Below, piece by piece: positions 10,147 to 16,321 of a stretch of 64,000 nt of DNA. Source of the stretch: Herbidospora cretacea (GTDB taxonomy: Bacteria > Actinomycetota > Actinomycetes > Streptosporangiales > Streptosporangiaceae); NCBI RefSeq assembly GCF_001570605.1, contig NZ_BBXG01000002.1, forward strand, positions 218,549-282,548, given 5' to 3'. The notes under the pieces were generated by a model, which was not told the origin of the DNA, made no database searches, and worked only from the letters and a program-made list of their open reading frames with translations. Each line of letters starts with the position of its first letter. The first letter of the stretch is position 1. The position numbers and the translations under genes are program-made.

Positions 10147-11355
10147 ATGCGCTATGCCGCGCCGGTGTGGCTGCTGACGCGCGTCCTCGTCTTCCTGGCC
10201 GCGATGCAGATCATCCCGGTGGGCTTCCCGATGTCGTTCGAGAACGACATCCGGCTCTACTCCGACTGGTCGAACGTCCTGCTCAGCGGCCAGTTCCCCG
10301 ACAACGACGACAAGTGGCAGTATCCGCCGTTCGCGGCGGTGCCGATGCTGGTGCCCCACCTGCTGCCGTTCCTCGACTACCTGGTGTCGTTCTTCGTCAT
10401 CTCGATCCTGTGCGACCTGGGGATCCTGCTGCTGATCCGGCGGTTCTGCCGGCGCACCGGCGGCGGGCTCGGGGCGGTGTGGGCGTGGGTGGCCGGGCCG
10501 GTCCTGCTGGGGCCGCTGCTGATCGCCCGCTACGACCTGATGGTGGCGATCTTCGCGGTGGCCGCGCTGACCGCGTCGGTCGACCCGGCGGTCCGGGGGC
10601 TGTTCGTCGGCATCGGGTTCTCGATCAAGGTGTGGCCGATCGCGCTGCTGGCCGGGCTGCGGCGCTGGCGCGAACTGCTCACCGGCGGCGCCTCGGCGCT
10701 GGCCGCGACCGTGGTGGCCTGCGGCGCGACCGCGCTGATCATGCCCAACGCGCTCGACTTCCTCACCGCGCAGCAGGAGCGCGGGCTCCAGGTCGAGTCG
10801 ATGGCCGCGACGCCGTTCGTGCTGCTGCGCGCCGTCGGCCTGTGGGACGGCTTCTCCACCTACCAGCACGGCGCGATGGAACTGGCCGGGTCGGGGGTCG
10901 AGACCGCCACCCGGCTCGCCATCCTGGCCACCCCGCTCGCGGCGGTGCTGCTCCTGGTGTGGTGGCTGCGGGCCCACCCGACCGAGGCCACGTTCTACGA
11001 CGCGGCCCTGACGACGGTGCTGTTCCTCGTGCTGACCAGCCGGGTGCTGTCACCCCAGTACATGATCTGGCTCATCGGCCTGGCCGCCGTGGTGTTCTCG
11101 GTGCCGGGGTCGAGCCAGAAACCGGTCGCCTGGCTGCTGCTGGCGGCCACGCTGCTGACCGGGATCACCTATCCGTGGGTCGAGGAAGACTACTCGTGGA
11201 AGGGCGACCTGCCCGGGACCCTGGTCCTGGTCGCCCGCAACGTGGTCTTGCTGGTGGCGGCGGTGGAGTCGTTCAGACGCCTGTGGACGAGCACACGACG
11301 ACCCCCGGTTCAAGACTCCGACGGGCAGGAACGAGAAGCCGTACCCACTTCTTGA
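10147..11355 (+). CDS. GT87-like polytopic membrane protein, paralogue of upstream gene
   Basis: 402 residues, strongly hydrophobic with about ten TM segments. It shares with the preceding gene the acidic DIRLYSDWSNVLLSG motif near the first loop, the WQYPPFAAVP block and the LTSRVLSPQYMIWLIGL block (compare VTNKVWSPQYVLWLMP upstream). This supports a GT-C type mannosyltransferase-like role, possibly as the partner of the upstream protein. The C-terminal 25 residues are hydrophilic. No terminator is evident before the convergent nfo gene. Confidence 0.78.
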   Translation: MRYAAPVWLLTRVLVFLAAMQIIPVGFPMSFENDIRLYSDWSNVLLSGQFPDNDDKWQYPPFAAVPMLVPHLLPFLDYLVSFFVISILCDLGILLLIRRFCRRTGGGLGAVWAWVAGPVLLGPLLIARYDLMVAIFAVAALTASVDPAVRGLFVGIGFSIKVWPIALLAGLRRWRELLTGGASALAATVVACGATALIMPNALDFLTAQQERGLQVESMAATPFVLLRAVGLWDGFSTYQHGAMELAGSGVETATRLAILATPLAAVLLLVWWLRAHPTEATFYDAALTTVLFLVLTSRVLSPQYMIWLIGLAAVVFSVPGSSQKPVAWLLLAATLLTGITYPWVEEDYSWKGDLPGTLVLVARNVVLLVAAVESFRRLWTSTRRPPVQDSDGQEREAVPTS

Positions 11356-11415
11356 TCGTGGGAATCCGCAGACTTTATCCACAGGCTGTGGAAGAGTTCG
11401 CGCTCGGGATCTGCC

Positions 11416-12189
11416 TCAAGACAGGTTCTTCCTGAGGAAGGCGATGTCCTCGGCCTGGCCGTCGCCGGGCGTCTCGACCACGATCGGGGCGCCCGCCTGG
11501 CGGCAGATCTCCAGGATGAGCTCGGGGTCGATCTGGCCGTGGCCCAGGTTCGTGTGACGGTCGGCGCCCGAGTCGAACGCGTCGCGCGAATCGTTGCAGT
11601 GGACCAGGTCGATGCGGCCGGTGATGGCCATGACCCGGTCGACGATGCCCTCCAGGTCCTCCCCGGCGGCGTGGGCGTGGCAGGTGTCGAGACAGAACCC
11701 GATCTTCTCGGGCTCGCGGGCCTTCGAGGTCACCGCGTCCCACAGGCGCGCGATGGTGTCGAGGTGGCGGGTCATCGCGTTGTCGCCGCCGGCGGTGTTC
11801 TCGATCAGGACGGGGATCGGGCAGTCCATCCGCTCGAAGACCTTGCCCCAGTTGTCGAAGCCCTTCTGCGGATCCTCGCCCTTGTTCAGGTGGCCGCCGT
11901 GCACGATCAGCCCGGTCGCGCCGATCTCGGCGGCGGCCTTGAGCTGGCCCTCCAGCAGCTTGCGGCTGGGGATGCGGATGCGGTTGTTCGTCGTGGCGAC
12001 GTTGATCAGATAGGGAGCGTGGACGAAGACCTGAACGTCAGAATCGCGGATCGCGTCGGCGCTCTCGGGCATGACCGGGCCCTTGAACCCCTGCGGATCA
12101 CCGAGGAAGAACTGGACCACCTCGGCCTCCCGGGCGGCGGCGTGGGCCAGCGGGTCGTCCTGGTCGACATGAGCTCCGATTCGCACCAT
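11416..12189 (-). CDS. nfo: Endonuclease IV-type AP endonuclease (deoxyribonuclease IV)
   Basis: 257-residue TIM-barrel protein of the AP endonuclease 2 family. The metal ligands are recognisable: HAPYLIN, VHGGH, LIENTAGG, CLDTCHAHAAG, HCNDS, TNLGHG and VVETPG. It cuts 5' of abasic sites in base-excision repair. The length is slightly shorter than E. coli Nfo (285) but normal for actinobacteria. It is transcribed towards the GT87-like pair and convergent with it. Confidence 0.92.
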   Translation of the reverse strand: MVRIGAHVDQDDPLAHAAAREAEVVQFFLGDPQGFKGPVMPESADAIRDSDVQVFVHAPYLINVATTNNRIRIPSRKLLEGQLKAAAEIGATGLIVHGGHLNKGEDPQKGFDNWGKVFERMDCPIPVLIENTAGGDNAMTRHLDTIARLWDAVTSKAREPEKIGFCLDTCHAHAAGEDLEGIVDRVMAITGRIDLVHCNDSRDAFDSGADRHTNLGHGQIDPELILEICRQAGAPIVVETPGDGQAEDIAFLRKNLS

Positions 12190-12300
12190 GCCTTCGAGCC
12201 TAACGGGCTTTTCGCGGGCGTTTCAAAGGTGATCGTCCGGGCAGTCGCGAGTGCGGTTGACGCGCCCTGCGACTCGCGCGTCGCGACATAAGGAGACGAC

Positions 12301-12477
12301 ATGCGCTACCGGGTCGGGAGCTTCATCCTGCTGATCTACATCCTGGTCGGCATTTACGTGGCGTGGACCTACGACTACCTCACGCCCGGCATTCTGCGAG
12401 ACATCGCCGAAGCCCTTCTTTCGATCTTCCTCTGGTTCCTCGTCCTGCTGGGCGTGGATCTGCATATCGGTAAGTGA
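12301..12477 (+). CDS. Small membrane protein (58 aa), actinobacterial hypothetical
   Basis: ATG preceded by a good AAGGAG site. The product begins MRYRVGSFILLIYILVGIY and has two hydrophobic helices (about 8-22 and 40-55) separated by a DYLTPGILRDIAEA linker. A strong terminator follows the stop. Function unknown. The clean ribosome site, hydrophobic pattern and terminator support a real gene. Confidence 0.7.
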   Translation: MRYRVGSFILLIYILVGIYVAWTYDYLTPGILRDIAEALLSIFLWFLVLLGVDLHIGK

Positions 12478-12491
12478 CTTCGCCTTTCATG

Positions 12492-12528
12492 CGAAAAGGG
12501 CCGTGGCGGTGAGCCACGGCCCTTTTCG
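12492..12528. terminator. Bidirectional terminator
   Basis: Perfect 16-nt arms CGAAAAGGGCCGTGGC / GCCACGGCCCTTTTCG with a 5-nt loop, ending in a T-rich side on each strand. It lies between the 58-aa gene and the convergent 105-aa gene. Confidence 0.9.
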
Positions 12529-12537
12529 TAAGTGTGC

Positions 12538-12855
12538 TCAGACGAAGCCGCCGTGCGCGATGCCCAGACCGACGCCGACGAAGGAGGCGACGATGCCCAT
12601 GATGTTGAACACCCGCTGAGGCGTCGTCACCGAGATGAACTGGGAGAACAGTCCGGTGACGAAGCCGACCGCGCCCAGCCACGACGCCGGGACGTGCAGG
12701 GACACGACGAACCCGAAGACGAAGGCGAACACCCCGATCACGAACACCGACAGGCACAGGGTGTTCTGGAGGCGATGAGGCCGGCCGTCGGTGTTGAGCG
12801 TGAACCTGCGCGGCGGTTGTGTGACGGGATCCAAGATGTGTGGCATTGGCGCCAC
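12538..12855 (-). CDS. Conserved hypothetical membrane protein (105 aa)
   Basis: About 105 residues: a polar N-terminus (MPHILDPVTQPPRRFTLN) and three hydrophobic segments, the first two around FVIGVFAFVFGFVV and AVGFVTGLFSQFI. The GTG at 12855 has an AGGAG site six bases upstream; an ATG three codons later is also possible. It reads away from rpsF, and the shared intergenic region probably holds both promoters. No function can be assigned. Confidence 0.65.
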   Translation of the reverse strand: MAPMPHILDPVTQPPRRFTLNTDGRPHRLQNTLCLSVFVIGVFAFVFGFVVSLHVPASWLGAVGFVTGLFSQFISVTTPQRVFNIMGIVASFVGVGLGIAHGGFV

Positions 12856-12921
12856 CCCCTTCTCCTATCCTCCACCGTTGATTCCCGTGCGGGACGGGAC
12901 ACAACCGCCGCCCTGGTAGCC

Positions 12922-13001
12922 TTGACAGGCCGCGTCTGCTAAGGACGCGTGTTTTTCCTCCTGTCACGGCAAGTCGTCGTGGCCGCAGAGTCCAGAGGAG
13001 G
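12922..13001 (+). promoter_or_regulatory. rpsF leader: TTGACA box and possible S6:S18-type structured leader
   Basis: A TTGACA hexamer lies at 12922-12927. Downstream, CCTCC at 12957-12961 can pair with GGAGG (12997-13001), which is the rpsF ribosome site. An inner hairpin (CACG 12965-12968 with CGTG 12978-12981) is followed by a CCG-containing bulge. This layout resembles the S6:S18 ribosomal-protein leader, which has a CCG bulge near the ribosome site. The structure is judged by eye only. Confidence 0.35.
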
Positions 13002-13012
13002 TTGGATTCCGC

Positions 13013-13303
13013 ATGCGTCGATACGAGATGATGGTCATCCTCGACCCGTCCCTCGATGAGCGCACCGTGCAGCCCTCACTCGACCAGTTCCTCGCCGTCG
13101 TCCGCAACGACGGTGGCACTGTCGAGAAGGTCGAGGTCTGGGGCCGCCGTCGGCTGTCCTACGACATCGACAAGAAGTCCGAGGGCATCTACGCCGTCGT
13201 CGACCTGTCGGCCGAGCCGGCCACGGTCAAGGAGCTGGACCGCCAGCTCAACCTCAATGAGGGCATTCTTCGTACGAAGGTGCTGCGTCCCGAACTTCAC
13301 TGA
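13013..13303 (+). CDS. rpsF: 30S ribosomal protein S6
   Basis: 96 residues starting [16 protein letters not shown], the standard bacterial S6 start, with the [21 protein letters not shown] core. It binds 16S rRNA in the 30S platform with S18, encoded two genes downstream. The ATG has a GAGGAGG site that may be masked by leader structure. First gene of the rpsF-ssb-rpsR-rplI operon. Confidence 0.98.
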   Translation: MRRYEMMVILDPSLDERTVQPSLDQFLAVVRNDGGTVEKVEVWGRRRLSYDIDKKSEGIYAVVDLSAEPATVKELDRQLNLNEGILRTKVLRPELH

Positions 13304-13371
13304 CGTTTTGTCGGAGCCTGGCTTTACGCTGGGCGACTAATACGTCGGCGGGATACGAAAGGCAACGACCG

Positions 13372-13932
13372 ATGGCAGCAGGCGACACCACAATCACCAT
13401 CGTCGGCAACCTTGTCGACGACCCCGAGCTCCGCTTCACGCCCACGGGGCAGGCGGTGGCCCGGTTCCGCATCGCGTCCACTCCGCGGTTCCTCGACAAG
13501 CAGACCAACGAGTGGAAAGACGGAGAGGGCCTGTTCCTCACCTGCAACGTCTGGCGTCAGGCGGCGGAGAACGTCGCCGAGAGCCTCCAGCGCGGCATGC
13601 GGGTGATCGTGCAGGGCCGGCTGCGCCAGCGGTCGTACGACACCAAGGAAGGCGAGAAGCGCACCGTCTACGAGGTCGAGGTCGACGAAGTCGGCCCCTC
13701 GCTGCGCAACGCCACCGCCAAGGTCAACAAGACGGCCCGTCAGGGCGGCGGCGGAGGCGGCTTCGGCGGCCCCGCCAACGACCCCTGGGCCTCGGCGTCC
13801 CCGGCCCCGTCCGGTGGCGGCGGCTTCCAGGGCGGCGGCGGTAACAGCGGCGGTGGCGGCGGCTACGGCGGCGGCAGCCCTCAGGGCGGCGGCGGCTTCG
13901 GCGGCGACTACAGCGACGAACCGCCTTTCTAA
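13372..13932 (+). CDS. ssb: Single-stranded DNA-binding protein
   Basis: 186 residues. An N-terminal OB fold (about 1-115; [24 protein letters not shown], and [18 protein letters not shown]) is followed by a glycine-rich linker and the acidic tip SDEPPF, which in SSB recruits replication and repair partners. Its position between rpsF and rpsR is the normal place for the housekeeping SSB. The glycine linker is coded by GGC/GGT runs and could vary in length. Confidence 0.97.
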   Translation: MAAGDTTITIVGNLVDDPELRFTPTGQAVARFRIASTPRFLDKQTNEWKDGEGLFLTCNVWRQAAENVAESLQRGMRVIVQGRLRQRSYDTKEGEKRTVYEVEVDEVGPSLRNATAKVNKTARQGGGGGGFGGPANDPWASASPAPSGGGGFQGGGGNSGGGGGYGGGSPQGGGGFGGDYSDEPPF

Positions 13933-13995
13933 ATCCACCCGTAATAACCGAGCGACCATTCCCGCCTCGCGCGGGGCTCTGAAAGGAGCACCACG

Positions 13996-14232
13996 ATGGC
14001 CAAGCCGGCACTGCGCAAGCCCAAGAAAAAGGTTTGCCTGTTCTGCCACGACAAGATTTCCTACGTCGACTACAAGGACACGGGCCTGCTGCGGAAGTTC
14101 ATCTCCGACCGCGGCAAGATCCGCGCCCGCCGGGTGACGGGCAACTGCACCCAGCACCAGCGTGACGTCGCCACCGCGATCAAGAACGCCCGCGAGATGG
14201 CGCTGCTGCCCTACACCTCGACCGCGCGCTGA
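13996..14232 (+). CDS. rpsR: 30S ribosomal protein S18
   Basis: 78 residues. It contains the [15 protein letters not shown] segment with a CxxC pair and the [23 protein letters not shown] block. The cysteines (CLFC, then C in NCTQH) suggest the zinc-binding (C+) form of S18; some actinobacteria also keep a cysteine-free paralogue for zinc starvation, which is not seen here. A GAAAGGAG ribosome site precedes the ATG. Confidence 0.97.
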   Translation: MAKPALRKPKKKVCLFCHDKISYVDYKDTGLLRKFISDRGKIRARRVTGNCTQHQRDVATAIKNAREMALLPYTSTAR

Positions 14233-14250
14233 GAAAGGAGCCTTGGGAAA

Positions 14251-14697
14251 ATGAAGCTCATTCTGACGACTGAGGTCTCCGGCCTCGGCGCCCCTGGCGA
14301 CATCGTCGAGGTCAAGAACGGCTACGGCCGCAACTACCTCATCCCGCGCCAGTACGCGATCCTGTGGACCCGCGGCGCCGAGACCCAGATCTCCTCGATC
14401 AAGAAGGCGCGCGACGCCCGCGAGATCCGCGACCTGGGCACGGCCAAGGAGGTCGCCGGTCAACTGGGCGCCCTCAAGGTCAAGCTGAAGACCAAGGCCG
14501 GCGCTTCGGGCCGCCTCTTCGGCTCGATCACCACGGGCGACATCGCCGACGCCGTCAAGGCGGCCGGCGGCCCCACGCTCGACCGCCGTCGCATCGTCAT
14601 CGACAACGCGATCAAGACCACCGGCACCCACCGGGTCAGCGTCAAGCTGCACCCCGAGGTCGCCGCCGCGGTCGACATCGAGGTCCTGGCCAGCTAG
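14251..14697 (+). CDS. rplI: 50S ribosomal protein L9
   Basis: 148 residues: MKLILTTEVSGLGAPGDIVEVKNGYGRNYLIPR is the N-terminal L9 domain, then a long helix and the C-terminal domain with GRLFGSITTGDIADAV. It bridges ribosomes at the L1 stalk base. It is the last gene of the operon and is followed by a hairpin terminator. Confidence 0.98.
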   Translation: MKLILTTEVSGLGAPGDIVEVKNGYGRNYLIPRQYAILWTRGAETQISSIKKARDAREIRDLGTAKEVAGQLGALKVKLKTKAGASGRLFGSITTGDIADAVKAAGGPTLDRRRIVIDNAIKTTGTHRVSVKLHPEVAAAVDIEVLAS

Positions 14698-14712
14698 CCG
14701 GTCCTTCGACGT

Positions 14713-14744
14713 GAGCCCCCTCCGGCGCGAGCCGGCGGGGGCTC
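14713..14744. terminator. Terminator between rplI and the MATE gene
   Basis: 14-nt arms (GAGCCCCCTCCGGC and its partner ending GGGGGCTC) with one mismatch and a 4-nt loop, between the convergent stops of rplI and the MATE exporter gene. Confidence 0.8.
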
Positions 14745-14746
14745 TG

Positions 14747-16060
14747 TCATGTCCGGGTCACGCGCGAGGTCATGGTGGGGCCGCTGACCAGCCATTTCGA
14801 GCCGTAGGCGCGGGTGCCCAGAGTGGCGAGGCGGGCGGCCATCCAGACGCCCATGGCCAGCCACAGGCCCGGCAGGCTGCTCGCGACCAGGGCGACCGGG
14901 AGGAAGGCGACGGTGGTCCCGACCGCCGCCCAGGCCAAATAGCGCTGGTCCCCCGCGCCGATCAGCACCCCGTCCAGGACGAACACCACGCCCGCGAGGG
15001 GCTGGAGCAGGGCCACGATCCAGATGATCGACGTGAGCGCGGCCGTGACCGCGGCGTCGGCGTCGAAGATCCTGGGGATGACCGGCGTGGCGGCCAGCAC
15101 CCCCAGGCCGAGCACCACACCCGAGCCGACGCCCCACAGGATCATCCGCCACGTCGCCCGCCGCGCGGCCGTCACCGCCCCCGCGCCCAGTTGACGGCCG
15201 ATGATCGCCTGCCCGGCGATCGCGATGGCGTCGAGGGCGTAGGCGAGCAGGGTCCAGATCTGGAAGACGATCCCGTGCGCGGCCACCTGGGCGGTGCCCA
15301 TCCGGGCCGCCATCACGGTGGCCACGATCAGCACGATCCGCAGGCAGACCGTTCTGATCAGGATCGCGATCCCGGCCAGGCCGGAGGCCTTGATCCCGGG
15401 GACGTCGGGACGCAGCGACGCGCCGTCCCTGCGAGCCCCCCGGACGACCATGACCAGGTAGGTCACCGCCATGAGGGTCTGCGCGGCGGCGGTGCCGGAG
15501 GCGGAGCCGGCCAGGCCCCAGTCGAGGCCGAGGACGAACCACGCGTTGAGCGCCGCGTTCAGGGCGAACCCGCCGACGGAGACGACCAGGGGAGTCACCG
15601 TGTCCTGGAGACCGCGCAGGACGCCCGTGCCGGCGAGGACCAGGAGCATGCCCGGAGCGCCGAGCAGGCTGACGCGCAGATAGGTCACGGCGTCGTCGAC
15701 GACGCCCGGTTCGGCTCCCACCAGGCCGACCAGCCACGGCGCCAGCGGCCAGCAGACCACGACCACGGCCAGACCGATTCCCGCCGCGAGCCACAGTCCG
15801 TCCATCCCGCGCTGGACGGCCTCCCGCCGCGCCCCGGCTCCGATCCCGCGCGCCACGGCGGCGGTGGTGCCGTAGGCCAGGAACACGCATAGATTGACGA
15901 CGGTCGCGAGAATCGTGCCCGCGACGCTCAGCGCGGCGAGGGAGCCGGTGCCGAGGCGTCCGACGATGGCGTAGTCGGCCAGCAGGAAGAGGGGTTCGGC
16001 GACGAGCGCCGCGAACGCGGGGATGGCGAGCCGGAGGATCTCGCGATCGTCGGGGGACAT
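14747..16060 (-). CDS. MATE family efflux transporter (DinF-like)
   Basis: 437 residues with about twelve hydrophobic segments in two related halves. The N-terminus DREILRLAIPAFAALVAEPLFLLADYAIVGRLGT is characteristic of the DinF branch of MATE sodium- or proton-coupled drug exporters. A MATE gene between rplI and dnaB is also found in streptomycetes. It is divergent from dnaB, and the shared region holds the DnaA-box cluster. Confidence 0.9.
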   Translation of the reverse strand: MSPDDREILRLAIPAFAALVAEPLFLLADYAIVGRLGTGSLAALSVAGTILATVVNLCVFLAYGTTAAVARGIGAGARREAVQRGMDGLWLAAGIGLAVVVVCWPLAPWLVGLVGAEPGVVDDAVTYLRVSLLGAPGMLLVLAGTGVLRGLQDTVTPLVVSVGGFALNAALNAWFVLGLDWGLAGSASGTAAAQTLMAVTYLVMVVRGARRDGASLRPDVPGIKASGLAGIAILIRTVCLRIVLIVATVMAARMGTAQVAAHGIVFQIWTLLAYALDAIAIAGQAIIGRQLGAGAVTAARRATWRMILWGVGSGVVLGLGVLAATPVIPRIFDADAAVTAALTSIIWIVALLQPLAGVVFVLDGVLIGAGDQRYLAWAAVGTTVAFLPVALVASSLPGLWLAMGVWMAARLATLGTRAYGSKWLVSGPTMTSRVTRT

Positions 16061-16090
16061 GAAGTCATTCTGCCGGGCCGGAAAATTCTT

Positions 16091-16230
16091 TTATCCACAG
16101 GGGGTGGATAACGTATGTGCAGCTCAGAGCGTTATCCACAGACATGTGGAAAGGTTGTCCACAGGCTAATCCCCAAGCTACCCACACCCTTGAGGGCTTC
16201 GTCCACAGGTTGTCCACAGAGTTATCCACA
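16091..16230 (+). promoter_or_regulatory. Cluster of DnaA-box-like nonamers upstream of dnaB
   Basis: Five exact TTRTCCACA boxes lie on the + strand at 16091-16099, 16132-16140, 16155-16163, 16210-16218 and 16222-16230. Two one-mismatch copies lie at 16103-16111 (- strand) and 16199-16207, with a weaker - strand copy at 16145-16153. All are within 140 bp in the 261-bp gap between the MATE gene and dnaB. TTATCCACA and TTGTCCACA are established bacterial and actinobacterial DnaA boxes. dnaA, dnaN-recF and rpmH are not adjacent, so this is probably a DnaA-controlled promoter or DnaA-titration site rather than the main origin. Confidence 0.8.
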
Positions 16231-16321
16231 GGGCCGCGTTGCTGATGGCGAGAGGTGGCGGGAAACTGTCGGAGGCGTCATCTACAAATGAGGGTGGGTG
16301 CGAGCGAGGGGGGAGGGCCAA

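Noticed and set aside
9228-11435. 735-codon frame over the GT87-like genes
   Set aside because: Arginine/glycine/alanine-rich shadow; the two GT87-like proteins explain the region and have clear TM patterns.
16061-16321. Claim that this is the chromosomal oriC
   Set aside because: Boxes are present, but dnaA, dnaN-recF and rpmH are not adjacent and no long AT-rich unwinding tract is seen.
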